A DNA stretch of 32,012 bases, from assembly GCA_902494715.1 (NCBI GenBank), contig CABUUJ010000023.1, positions 1-32,012 of the forward strand, given 5' to 3'. Under the pieces are notes generated by a model. It saw only the letters and a list, made by a program, of their open reading frames with translations, was not told the origin of the DNA and made no database searches. Below are positions 24,376 through 31,995 of this stretch, in pieces (within the stretch, counting starts at the first letter, position 1; the number at the start of each line of letters is the position of its first letter). This DNA is from an uncultured Collinsella sp. GTDB taxonomy: Bacteria; Actinomycetota; Coriobacteriia; Coriobacteriales; Coriobacteriaceae. Both the position numbers and the translations under genes were made by a program.

Positions 24376-25689
24376 ATGCAGGCACAGAAGGCGGAGGGAA
24401 CCCGCGACCTTATCGGCGCCGAGATGCGCGCCTGGCAAAAGATGCAGCAGATTGCGGCCGGCGTGTTCGAGCCGTTTGGTTTTAAACCCATCGAGACGCC
24501 CGCGATCGAGCAGGTTGACGTGTTTGTCCACGGTATCGGCCAGTCGACCGACGTCGTGCGCAAGGAAATGTTCCGCGTGTTCAGCGGTGCCAACCTGGAG
24601 CGCGTCTTTACCGAGGGCACCGACACCAAACTCAAGCCCAAGCAGCGCCTGGCGCTTCGCCCCGAGGGCACGGCCGGCGTGGTGCGCGCTGTCGTCGAGA
24701 ACAATCTGGTGCCCCAGGGCTCCACGCCGTTTAAGGCGTACTACGCCGAGGCCATGTTCCGCGGCGAGCGTCCCCAGAAGGGCCGCCTGCGCCAGTTCCA
24801 CCAGGTGGGCATCGAGTGGCTCGGCGCTCCCGATCCGGCGGCAGACGCCGAGTGCATCATCATGCTCATGGAGTTTTACAAGCGCCTGGGCTTCGATCTT
24901 TCCAAGCTTCGTCTGCTCATTAACTCGATGGGCGACGCTCAGTGCCGTCCGGCTTACCGCGAGCAAGTCAAGCAGTTTATCCTCGATCACGCAGACGAGA
25001 TGTGCGATGAGTGCCGCGAGCGCGCCGAGCTCAACCCGCTGCGTGCCTTTGACTGCAAGAACGACCACTGCCGCGAGATCATGGCCGAGGCTCCGCTGAT
25101 GGGTGACAACCTGTGCGATGAGTGCCGCGAGCACTACGAGCAGGTCAAGCGCTATCTGGATGCCGCCGGTATCGAGTATGTCGAGGATCCCACCTTGGTG
25201 CGCGGCCTGGACTACTACACCCGTACTGTCTTTGAGGTCGAGGCCCCTGGCGCCGGCGTCGGCTCCATCGGCGGCGGCGGCCGCTACGATGGCCTGGTCG
25301 AGCTCGAGGGTGGCAAGCCCACGGCGGGCGTCGGCTTTGCTGTCGGTTTTGAGCGCGCCCTGCTGGCCCTGCAGGCCTTTGGCAGCGATTTGGGTGCCGA
25401 TGAGGCCCCGTGCGTCTATGTCGCCAACGCCGGCAAGGAGCTGCGTCAGAACGTCTTTGCCATTACGCAGGAGCTTCGCGCCGCAGGTATCGTGACCGAG
25501 GCCGACTATCAGGGTCGTTCGCTCAAGGCCCAGTTTAAGCAAGCCGATAAGGTAGGCGCCAAGCTCATCTTGGTCCTGGGTGGCGACGAGCTTGCCGCCG
25601 GCAAGGTCAAAGTGCGCGACATGCAGAGCCATGACGAGGTGCTCGCCGATCTGGACAACGTCGTCGAGGCGGTTCGCGAGCGCCTGTAG
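24376..25689 (+). CDS. hisS: Histidine-tRNA ligase
   Basis: A class II synthetase that charges tRNA-His with histidine. The 437 residues show the family motifs: GTRDLIG at the start, motif 2 in FRGERPQKGRLRQFHQVG, the histidine-binding stretch LVRGLDYYTRTVFE, and motif 3 GVGFAVGFERALL. A C-terminal anticodon-binding domain follows (about 340-437). The insertion between the motifs carries paired cysteines (CDEC, twice). I choose ATG 24376, nine bases after AAAGG; a TTG at 24370 is in frame but too close to that site. It is a single-gene unit here; aspS, a common neighbour, is not visible. Confidence 0.97.
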   Translation: MQAQKAEGTRDLIGAEMRAWQKMQQIAAGVFEPFGFKPIETPAIEQVDVFVHGIGQSTDVVRKEMFRVFSGANLERVFTEGTDTKLKPKQRLALRPEGTAGVVRAVVENNLVPQGSTPFKAYYAEAMFRGERPQKGRLRQFHQVGIEWLGAPDPAADAECIIMLMEFYKRLGFDLSKLRLLINSMGDAQCRPAYREQVKQFILDHADEMCDECRERAELNPLRAFDCKNDHCREIMAEAPLMGDNLCDECREHYEQVKRYLDAAGIEYVEDPTLVRGLDYYTRTVFEVEAPGAGVGSIGGGGRYDGLVELEGGKPTAGVGFAVGFERALLALQAFGSDLGADEAPCVYVANAGKELRQNVFAITQELRAAGIVTEADYQGRSLKAQFKQADKVGAKLILVLGGDELAAGKVKVRDMQSHDEVLADLDNVVEAVRERL

Positions 25690-25746
25690 CGCATCTTTTT
25701 GAGCTTCGGGCCTGCTAACGTGCCCTGCTCATGGAGAGCGATTGTT

Positions 25747-25782
25747 ACGGGGGTGTTTCGCTTTTATGCGGAATGCCCCCGT
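25747..25782 (+). terminator. Terminator of hisS
   Basis: ACGGGGG with TGTTTCGC pairs with GCGGAATG and CCCCCGT around a six-base loop, using several G-U pairs. The T tail is short. Confidence 0.6.
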
Positions 25783-25800
25783 TTACGTATGCCGCCCACC

Positions 25801-25902
25801 GAGAAATACGACCATTTAGGGCAAAAACCTTTGCAATGCAGAAAATACTTTTGTGTGGTAAAGCGCAATCAGTGTCGAAAGTATTTCTCAAGCGCCTATA
25901 AT
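25801..25902 (+). promoter_or_regulatory. ppc promoter region with three GAAATAC-like half-sites
   Basis: A consensus TATAAT lies at 25897-25902, with a poor -35 box. GAGAAATAC (25801-25809), AGAAAATAC (25840-25848) and the inverted GTATTTCTC (25881-25889) surround it. AAATACTTT and AAAGTATTT also form a 9-bp inverted pair around a 25-base centre. The AT-rich repeats suggest a binding region for a dimeric regulator. Confidence 0.45.
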
Positions 25903-25946
25903 GAATACCGCATGTTACGTGCATAGAAGGAGGAATGGGAGGAAAC

Positions 25947-28760
25947 GTGGCTGAGAACCTAAGCAACCAGTCTGTACCCGAAGCCGCGGCGCGCGTCGCT
26001 GCCGTGGTCAACCGCCTCGTTAACCGAATCGGCTCGAATGCCGAGTCCAGGGAGCGTCTCGCCGAGATCGAGATCCCCGAGGAGCTGCGCGACAATCTGG
26101 CGCTGTTCTTGCGCCTGGAGCGCCGTGTGCTTAGCGAGTATGATCCCGAGATCGCGGACCTGTTCGACAAGATTTTGACAGCCGAGATTGTGGTCAATGC
26201 CGGCAACCCCGGTACCTGCGCTGCCGACGAAGCCGTCGACGAGCAGGGCGTGCCCACCGCCGACGAGCCCACTGCCGTGGCATTTCGTGAGGTCGTCGAT
26301 TTGATCGACAGCCTGCCGCTCGATAAGCAGCAGGTCATCGTTCGCGCCTTTACGAGCTTCTTCCATCTGGCAAACCTGTCGGAGGAGAACTACCGTGTGG
26401 CGCAGCTGCGCGAGCGCGAGGCCGGTGCGTCGACCGATACCGAGGTCGATCCTGCCAACGAGCTTACCGTTGCCTATCACCAGCTGGTGAATGAGCTGGG
26501 TGTCGAGGGTGCCAACGAGCTGCTCGACAAGCTCGAGTTCCACCCTGTCTTTACCGCACATCCCACCGAGGCCCGTCGTAAGGCCGTCGAGGGCAAGATC
26601 CGCCGTATCTCCAACCTGCTGGAGGAGCGTCCGCGTCTGGGCGGCTCCGACCTGGTGGAGAACGAGCGCCATATGCTGCAGGAGATCGACGCCCTGGTGC
26701 GTACGAGTCCCATCGCGCTCAAAAAGCCCACGCCGGTCGAGGAAGCCGATACCATCATCGACATCTTCGATAACACGCTGTTCGACGTTATCCCCGTTAT
26801 CTATCGTCGTTTTGACGATTGGGTGCTGGGCGACAAGGCCGGTACTGTGCCGCCGCTGTGCCCGGCGTTCTTCCATCCCGGCAGCTGGATCGGTTCCGAC
26901 CGCGACGGTAACCCCAACGTCACCGCCAAGGTGAGCCGTGAGGTCGCCGCCAAGTACTTTACGCACATGGTGCTCAAGCTCGAGGACAAGTGCCGCCACA
27001 TCGGCCGCAACCTCACGCTCGAGGCTACCTACAGCAAGCCGTCGGCCGAGCTCATTAACCTGTGGAACCATCAGGTCGAGATGAGCCCTCGTTACACGGC
27101 CCGCGCCGAGCTGATCTCCGAGCACGAGCCGCATCGCGCCGTCATGCTCGTCATGGCCGACCGCCTGAACGCCACCGTCCGTCGTATCACCGACACCATG
27201 TACCACAGCGCCGACGAGTTCCTGGATGACCTGCGCGTCGTCCAGCGTTCGCTGGCCGCCTGCGGTGCCGTCCGTGCTGCCTACGGCCCGGTCCAGACCA
27301 TCATCTGGCAGGTCGAGTCCTTCGGCTTCCATATGGTCGAGATGGAGTTCCGTCAGCACTCCGTGGTGCATGCCCGCGCCCTTAAGGATATCCACGAGAA
27401 CGGTATCCATGGCGACCTGCAGCCCATGACGCGCGAGGTCATCGATACCTTCCGCGCTATCGGCTCCATTCAAAAGCGCTACGGCAAGAAGATGGCGCAC
27501 CGCTACATCATCTCGTTTACCAAGAGCGCTCAGCATGTGGCCGACGTCTTTGAGCTGGCGCACCTGTCCTTTGCACACGAGGAGGATGTCCCCGAGCTCG
27601 ACGTGATCCCGCTGTTCGAGCAGCTCGAGGACCTCGAGGGCTGCGTCGACGTGCTCGACCAGATGCTCACGCTGCCCGTGGTACAGAAGCGCCTTGCTCA
27701 GACCAACCGCCGCATGGAGGTTATGCTGGGCTATTCCGACTCCTCCAAGGACGCCGGTCCTACCACGGCCATGCTCGCGCTGCATTCTGCGCAGGAGCGC
27801 ATCGCCAAATGGGCAGAGAAGAACGATATCGACCTGGTGCTCATGCACGGTCGCGGCGGTGCCGTGGGCCGTGGCGGCGGCCCGGCCAACAAGGCCGTGC
27901 TGGCGCAGCCCAAGGGTTCGGTCAACTGCTTCTTTAAGCTCACCGAGCAGGGCGAGGTCATCTTTGCCCGTTACGGCAACCGCACGCTGGCTCAGCGCCA
28001 TGTTGAGTCCGTTGCCGCCGCAACGCTTTTGCAGTCGGCCCCGAGTGTCGAGAAGACCAACACCGAGACCACGCAGAAGTTCTGGGATATGGCCGAGAAG
28101 CTCAACGCCGCAAGCCACGAGCGCTATCTGGACCTGCTGAACACCGAGGACTTTACACCGTGGTTCTCGACCGTGACGCCGCTGACCGAGGTCGGCTTGC
28201 TGCCGATCGGCTCGCGTCCCGCCAAGCGCGGCTTGGGTGCCAAGTCGCTCGACGACCTGCGTACCATCCCGTGGATCTTCAGCTGGAGCCAGGCGCGCAT
28301 TAACCTGGCCGCTTGGTACGGTCTGGGCACCGCCTGCGAGCAGCTTGGCGATCTTGACCAGCTCAAGGCTGCCTACCAGGAGTGGCCGTTCTTCCGCACC
28401 TTTATCGACAACATCGAGATGTCGATCGCCAAGACCGACCAGCGCATCGCCAAGATGTATCTGCACCTGGGCGACCGCGATGATTTGTCCGAGAAGGTCT
28501 TCACCGAGATGCAGCTCACGCGTAAGTGGGTCCTTGCCATCGTCGGTGATGAGTGGCCGCTGCAGCGTCGTCGCGTGCTCGGCTGCGCCGTTCGCGTGCG
28601 TAACCCCTACGTCGACGCTCTGTCCATCGCCCAGGTCCGCGCCCTTCGCGAGGTGCGCATGAATCAGGACGAGATGGCCGAGGAGAAGAAGGCCGAGTAC
28701 ATGAGCCTGATTCTTTCGACTGTGACCGGCGTCTCGGCAGGTCTGCAGAACACGGGGTAA
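25947..28760 (+). CDS. ppc: Phosphoenolpyruvate carboxylase
   Basis: Fixes bicarbonate onto phosphoenolpyruvate to form oxaloacetate, feeding the reductive branch of mixed-acid fermentation and biosynthesis. Of 937 residues, the catalytic sequences are FTAHPTEARR (near 203), the glycine-rich GYSDSSKDAGP (near 594), MHGRGGAVGRGGGP (near 632) and GSRPAKR. The C-terminus ends in the conserved QNTG. It is somewhat longer than the E. coli enzyme (883). The start is either ATG 25935, which lies only one base after AGGAGG, or GTG 25947, spaced four bases from GGGAGG. I prefer GTG 25947, which gives MAENLSNQSV. It is a single-gene unit with a large nested hairpin after it. Confidence 0.96.
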   Translation: MAENLSNQSVPEAAARVAAVVNRLVNRIGSNAESRERLAEIEIPEELRDNLALFLRLERRVLSEYDPEIADLFDKILTAEIVVNAGNPGTCAADEAVDEQGVPTADEPTAVAFREVVDLIDSLPLDKQQVIVRAFTSFFHLANLSEENYRVAQLREREAGASTDTEVDPANELTVAYHQLVNELGVEGANELLDKLEFHPVFTAHPTEARRKAVEGKIRRISNLLEERPRLGGSDLVENERHMLQEIDALVRTSPIALKKPTPVEEADTIIDIFDNTLFDVIPVIYRRFDDWVLGDKAGTVPPLCPAFFHPGSWIGSDRDGNPNVTAKVSREVAAKYFTHMVLKLEDKCRHIGRNLTLEATYSKPSAELINLWNHQVEMSPRYTARAELISEHEPHRAVMLVMADRLNATVRRITDTMYHSADEFLDDLRVVQRSLAACGAVRAAYGPVQTIIWQVESFGFHMVEMEFRQHSVVHARALKDIHENGIHGDLQPMTREVIDTFRAIGSIQKRYGKKMAHRYIISFTKSAQHVADVFELAHLSFAHEEDVPELDVIPLFEQLEDLEGCVDVLDQMLTLPVVQKRLAQTNRRMEVMLGYSDSSKDAGPTTAMLALHSAQERIAKWAEKNDIDLVLMHGRGGAVGRGGGPANKAVLAQPKGSVNCFFKLTEQGEVIFARYGNRTLAQRHVESVAAATLLQSAPSVEKTNTETTQKFWDMAEKLNAASHERYLDLLNTEDFTPWFSTVTPLTEVGLLPIGSRPAKRGLGAKSLDDLRTIPWIFSWSQARINLAAWYGLGTACEQLGDLDQLKAAYQEWPFFRTFIDNIEMSIAKTDQRIAKMYLHLGDRDDLSEKVFTEMQLTRKWVLAIVGDEWPLQRRRVLGCAVRVRNPYVDALSIAQVRALREVRMNQDEMAEEKKAEYMSLILSTVTGVSAGLQNTG

Positions 28761-28783
28761 TCGATAGCCCTGTGGCTCTCACC

Positions 28784-28910
28784 GGGACCCGATGGGTTTC
28801 CCTCTGAATGCGTCCTCGCACTTGAAGCCCCCTTATCCTGCTCCTCTGGAGCTGCGGATAAGGGGGCTTCGTGCTGCGGAATGCATTCAGAGGGAAACCC
28901 GTCGGGTCCC
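28784..28910 (+). repeat. Nested hairpin, loop family GTCCTC/TGCGGAAT, after ppc
   Basis: A 28-bp outer stem (28784-28811 with 28883-28910, one G-U pair) encloses an internal loop of GTCCTC (28812-28817) against TGCGGAAT (28875-28882). Then come a 4-bp helix GCAC/GTGC, a two-base bulge TT, a 15-bp stem (28824-28838 with 28856-28870) and an apical GCTCC-tct-GGAGC. The plan is repeated at 31721-31845 with different helices. It begins 24 bases past the ppc stop. Confidence 0.8.
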
Positions 28911-29367
28911 TTCGTCCTCGGTCTTCGGGGATTAAAGCTGAGGAGAAGAATGGCGCGCTTCGCGCTTAATGTGGAGTGCGGCGAGGGCTTCTTGCGTCCT
29001 GCGGAGTGTGCCTAAAAGTAAACTGATGGCGGGCCCTGCGATGTCCGGTCTTCGGCGGATCAGCCGCTGGGTGAGGGTGGTGCTTGGGACGACGTGCAAA
29101 AAACGGAGTTTTCAGCAGCCAATGATTGATGTATAGGACCATAGGTGGCGTTTGCGGTCTTTGTTGATGCCTTTGCACGACGATTGGGCTTTGGCGATGT
29201 TCATATATGGCTGGTTTCTCGCCGCATGCTATCCAGATGGGACGAGTCATGAGGACTATCTACCTTTTGAAAGACTTTTGACACCAAAATCTTATCCCGC
29301 GATGCTGAACACTCGCAAAAATGCACGCTCCGGAGGGTACCACCCTGTTACGGCTAGAAATCCATGC
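28911..29367. other. Gene-free stretch before the lar region
   Basis: About 450 bases without a convincing gene. It is lower in GC than the flanks towards its right end. It contains TTTTG-ACAC-CAAAA (29276-29289), a small symmetric site that could bind a Crp/Fnr-like regulator. At 28985-29015 there is text resembling a decayed half of the 28784 hairpin (CGTCCTGCGGAGTG). Short open frames here lack ribosome sites. Confidence 0.4.
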
Positions 29368-29408
29368 GCCATTTTATGCAATTAATTAACGCATTTATGC
29401 AAAATGGC
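29368..29408. promoter_or_regulatory. Repeat-rich regulatory element upstream of larA
   Basis: GCCATTTT (29368-29375) and AAAATGGC (29401-29408) are an exact inverted pair. Within it CATTTTATGCAA (29370-29381) and CATTTATGCAA (29392-29402) repeat directly, 22 bases apart or about two helix turns. The element is AT-rich in a GC-rich genome. It is a likely operator for the lar genes. Confidence 0.45.
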
Positions 29409-29485
29409 TTACGTGCGTACGTCTCGGGCTAGATGTTTGCCTCGGCGCTGCGTAAATCATCCTGTCTATAGTGTCTTTGACAGGT

Positions 29486-29523
29486 GGCCGCGGTCCCCTT
29501 TGGGGTCGCGGCCGTTTTATTGT
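29486..29523 (+). terminator. Strong terminator in the larA leader region
   Basis: GGCCGCG and CCCC pair with GGGG and CGCGGCC, followed by GTTTTATT. It lies 120 bases before larA and downstream of the repeat element, so it either ends a small upstream transcript or acts as an attenuator. Confidence 0.75.
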
Positions 29524-29640
29524 GGGTCAAATATGAACGTTGTGTTAATGAGTCGGTGGACGGTGGTGTTTTTCGGTGAGCGGCGTATCCTTCCAACGGT
29601 TTATCTAGTGTGTCAGTTGAAAGGAAGAGGGCGCTCGTCA

Positions 29641-30918
29641 TTGTTTGAATGTGAACTGCCGTTTGACCACAAGACGTTGCATCTGGAGCTCGAGGATAAG
29701 AACTTCGCGGGTGTGATGGAAGGTCATCAAAACGAGTTTAAGACCACGAAATCGCAGGAAGAGCTGGTAGAGGAGTCGCTTGCCAACCCTTATGGCTCGC
29801 CGTCGCTCGAGGAGCTTTGTGCTGGCAAGAAGGATATTGTCATTATTAGCTCCGATCATACGCGTCCCGTTCCCTCGCGTGTGACGATGCCTATTCTGCT
29901 GCATCACATCCATTCCGCTGCGCCCGAGGCTCGCGTGCGCATTTTGGTTGCTACGGGTATGCATCGTCCGTCGACGCATGAGGAACTCGTCAACAAGTAC
30001 GGCGAGGAGATCGTTGCCAACGAGGAAATCGTTATGCACGTCGCGACTGACGACAGCATGATGAAAAAGATCGGCACCCTGCCTTCTGGTGGCGAGTGCA
30101 TCATCAACAAGATTGCCGCCGATTGCGATCTGCTGCTTGCCGAGGGCTTTATTGAGCCGCACTTCTTTGCCGGTTTCTCTGGTAGCCGCAAGTCCGTCCT
30201 GCCTGGCATCGCCAGCTACAAGACCATCATGTACAACCACAACGGTCAGTTTGTGAATGATTCCCACTCGCGTGCCGGCAACCTGTGCCACAACCACGTG
30301 AGCGAGGACATGTTTGCTGCCGCCGAGATGGCTCACCTTGCCTTTGTGCTTAACGTGGTGCTCAACGGCAAGCACGAGGTCATCGGCTCCTTTGCCGGCG
30401 ATATCCACAAGGCGCACGAGGCTGGCTGCGAGTTCGTGAAGAGCCTTGCCGGCGTTGAGCCCGTCGAGTGCGAGATTGCCATCACCACCAACGGCGGCTA
30501 CCCGCTCGACCAGAACATCTACCAGGCCGTGAAGGGCATGTGCTCTGCCGAGGCCACGCTTCCCGAGGGCGGCGTGATCATCGACGTCGCCGGCTGTGCC
30601 GACGGTCACGGTGGCGAGGGCTTCTATCACAACATCGCCGACAATGATCCGGCAGAGTTTGAGCGCGCCTGCATCGACCGTCCTAAGGACGAGACCCTGC
30701 CCGACCAGTGGACGAGCCAGATCTTTGCCCGCATCCTGGCGCATCATCCTGTGATCATGGTTACCGACCTGTGCGATCACCAGATGATCAAGGATATGCA
30801 CATGACGCCGGTCAACACTCTCGATGAGGCACTCAAGCTCGCCTTTGAGATGAAGGGTGCCGATGCCAAGGTGGCCGTCATTCCCGATGGCCTAGGCGTT
30901 GTCGTCGCACAGCACTAG
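29641..30918 (+). CDS. larA: Nickel-dependent lactate racemase
   Basis: Interconverts L- and D-lactate using a nickel pincer nucleotide cofactor. With the TTG at 29641 as start (ten bases after AGGAAGAGG) the protein has 425 residues. The known active-site positions of Lactiplantibacillus plantarum LarA then fall at identical numbers: D72 and R75 (SSDHTRPVPS), H108 (GMHRPSTHEEL), H174 (IEPHFFAGFSG), K184 (SRKSVLPGI), H200 (MYNHNGQ) and K298 (YQAVKGM). That agreement decides the start, although the frame stays open to an ATG at 29404 through a terminator. Sequence similarity to that enzyme is high from end to end. The cofactor-making genes larB, larC and larE are not in the window. Confidence 0.95.
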   Translation: MFECELPFDHKTLHLELEDKNFAGVMEGHQNEFKTTKSQEELVEESLANPYGSPSLEELCAGKKDIVIISSDHTRPVPSRVTMPILLHHIHSAAPEARVRILVATGMHRPSTHEELVNKYGEEIVANEEIVMHVATDDSMMKKIGTLPSGGECIINKIAADCDLLLAEGFIEPHFFAGFSGSRKSVLPGIASYKTIMYNHNGQFVNDSHSRAGNLCHNHVSEDMFAAAEMAHLAFVLNVVLNGKHEVIGSFAGDIHKAHEAGCEFVKSLAGVEPVECEIAITTNGGYPLDQNIYQAVKGMCSAEATLPEGGVIIDVAGCADGHGGEGFYHNIADNDPAEFERACIDRPKDETLPDQWTSQIFARILAHHPVIMVTDLCDHQMIKDMHMTPVNTLDEALKLAFEMKGADAKVAVIPDGLGVVVAQH

Positions 30919-30967
30919 TACGCGGCCTAAACGAATCGTTTATAACCGACAAGAAAGATAAGGTTTT

Positions 30968-31699
30968 ATGCTTACCAAACTCCTCTGCGAATTCGGCGCA
31001 ACGGCCCTCATGATCATCTTTGGCGTGGGCGTGCACTGCGATACCGTGCTCAAGGGCACCAAGTATCAGGGCTCCGGCCACATGTTTGCCATCACCACCT
31101 GGTCTTTCGGCATCTCGGTCTGCCTGTTTGTCTTTGGCGGCGCCGTGTGTATGAACCCCGCCATGGTGCTTGCCCAGTGCATCGTAGGCCTGGTGCCGTG
31201 GAGCAGCTGCATCCCCTTCATGATTGCCGATATGCTCGGCGGCTTTGTGGGCGCCGTAATCGCTTGGCTTATGTATGCCGATGAGTTCAAGGCTTCCGAG
31301 GGCGTCGTCGATCCCATTGCCCAGCGCAATATCTTCTCGACCAACCCCACCACCGAGGGTACGAACTATGCCCGTAATTTCTTCTGCGAGGCTATCTGCA
31401 CTTTTGTGTTCATCAGCGCCATCCTTGCTGCTGCTAACCGTGCTGGCGAGAACGTCCTGATGCTCGCCATCTGCGTCGGTCTGATCGTTTGGGCTGTTGG
31501 CATGGGCATGGGCGGCATCACCGGCTTCGCCATGAACCAGGCTCGTGACCTTGGTCCTCGCATGGCCTATCAGGTGCTGCCGATCAAGAACAAGGCTGAC
31601 AACAACTGGAAGTACGGCCTGCTTGTTCCTGGCATCGCGCCGTTTGTCGGTGCCGCTCTGGCCGCGCTGTTTGTGCACGGTTTCTTGGGTATGTTCTAG
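30968..31699 (+). CDS. larD: Lactic acid channel, aquaglyceroporin family
   Basis: A six-segment channel of the MIP family that carries lactic acid across the membrane, supplying or draining the racemase. The 243 residues match L. plantarum LarD closely, including the start (LxxEFGATALMIIFGVGVH), VLKGTKYQGSGH, and the C-terminal GLLVPGIAPFVGAAL. The first pore motif is a normal NPA (MNPAMVLAQ). The second reads MNQARDLGPR, where family members often have NPA and LarD has NLA. It lies 49 bases after larA behind AAGAAAGATAAGG and is surely in the same transcript. A large hairpin follows. Confidence 0.93.
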   Translation: MLTKLLCEFGATALMIIFGVGVHCDTVLKGTKYQGSGHMFAITTWSFGISVCLFVFGGAVCMNPAMVLAQCIVGLVPWSSCIPFMIADMLGGFVGAVIAWLMYADEFKASEGVVDPIAQRNIFSTNPTTEGTNYARNFFCEAICTFVFISAILAAANRAGENVLMLAICVGLIVWAVGMGMGGITGFAMNQARDLGPRMAYQVLPIKNKADNNWKYGLLVPGIAPFVGAALAALFVHGFLGMF

Positions 31700-31720
31700 T
31701 CCAAGGCTACATAGTTGTCC

Positions 31721-31845
31721 GCTGGCCGCATGGGGTAACTTCCCAGCGCGTCCTCGGACATGAAAGAACCCCCGCTGCGCACTTCGTGCGGCGGGGGTTC
31801 TTTCGTCCTGCGGAATGCGCTGGGAAGTTACCCCATACGGCCAGC
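31721..31845 (+). repeat. Nested hairpin, loop family GTCCTC/TGCGGAAT, after larD
   Basis: A 29-bp outer stem (31721-31749 with 31817-31845, one mismatch) encloses GTCCTC (31750-31755) against TGCGGAAT (31809-31816). Then come a 4-bp helix GGAC/GTCC, a two-base bulge AT, a 14-bp stem GAAAGAACCCCCGC (31762-31775 with 31791-31804) and an apical CGCAC-ttc-GTGCG. The inner stem could terminate transcription on either strand. Only the loops and layout are shared with 28784-28910. Confidence 0.8.
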
Positions 31846-31893
31846 TGCGGGGTCTTTGCTGCGCTCGAGCAAGCAATCCAACATATAAATCTT

Positions 31894-31919
31894 TCCGAGA
31901 GTAGCGAATCGTGCGGGTC
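31894..31919. repeat. 26-nt sequence repeated inverted at 76-101
   Basis: From TCCGAGAGTAGCG onward these 26 bases are the exact reverse complement of 76-101. Both copies are in non-coding DNA about 31.8 kb apart. A dispersed genomic repeat is the likely explanation. Confidence 0.6.
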
Positions 31920-31971
31920 CTATACCTACCTTGAGCTGCGGTAATGCGCATCGGTCATAAGCAAATGGCGC

Positions 31972-31995
31972 ATGGCCCTTGCCGTTTTGGGCCAT
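31972..31995 (+). other. Hairpin at the right edge
   Basis: ATGGCCC (31972-31978) pairs with GGGCCAT (31989-31995). The preceding AAATGGC (31963-31969) could instead pair with GCCATTT (31991-31997), so two alternative structures exist. The rest of 31846-32012 shows no gene. Confidence 0.3.

Noticed and set aside
25699..25926. Small ORF between hisS and ppc
   Set aside because: It crosses the hisS terminator and the ppc promoter and half-sites, with no ribosome site.
29152..29385. Possible 70-77-residue ORF in the gene-free stretch (MPLHDDWALAMFIYGW...)
   Set aside because: No Shine-Dalgarno sequence, no recognised similarity, and its end overlaps the AT-rich repeat element; kept only as spacer.
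29404..29640. N-terminal extension of larA to the ATG at 29404
   Set aside because: It runs through a strong terminator, has no ribosome site, reads as non-protein-like sequence, and shifts all active-site residues away from their known positions; the TTG at 29641 restores them exactly.
28761..29640. CRISPR array or insertion sequence in the longest gene-free region
   Set aside because: No regularly spaced direct repeats, no transposase fragment and no terminal inverted repeats with target duplication were found.
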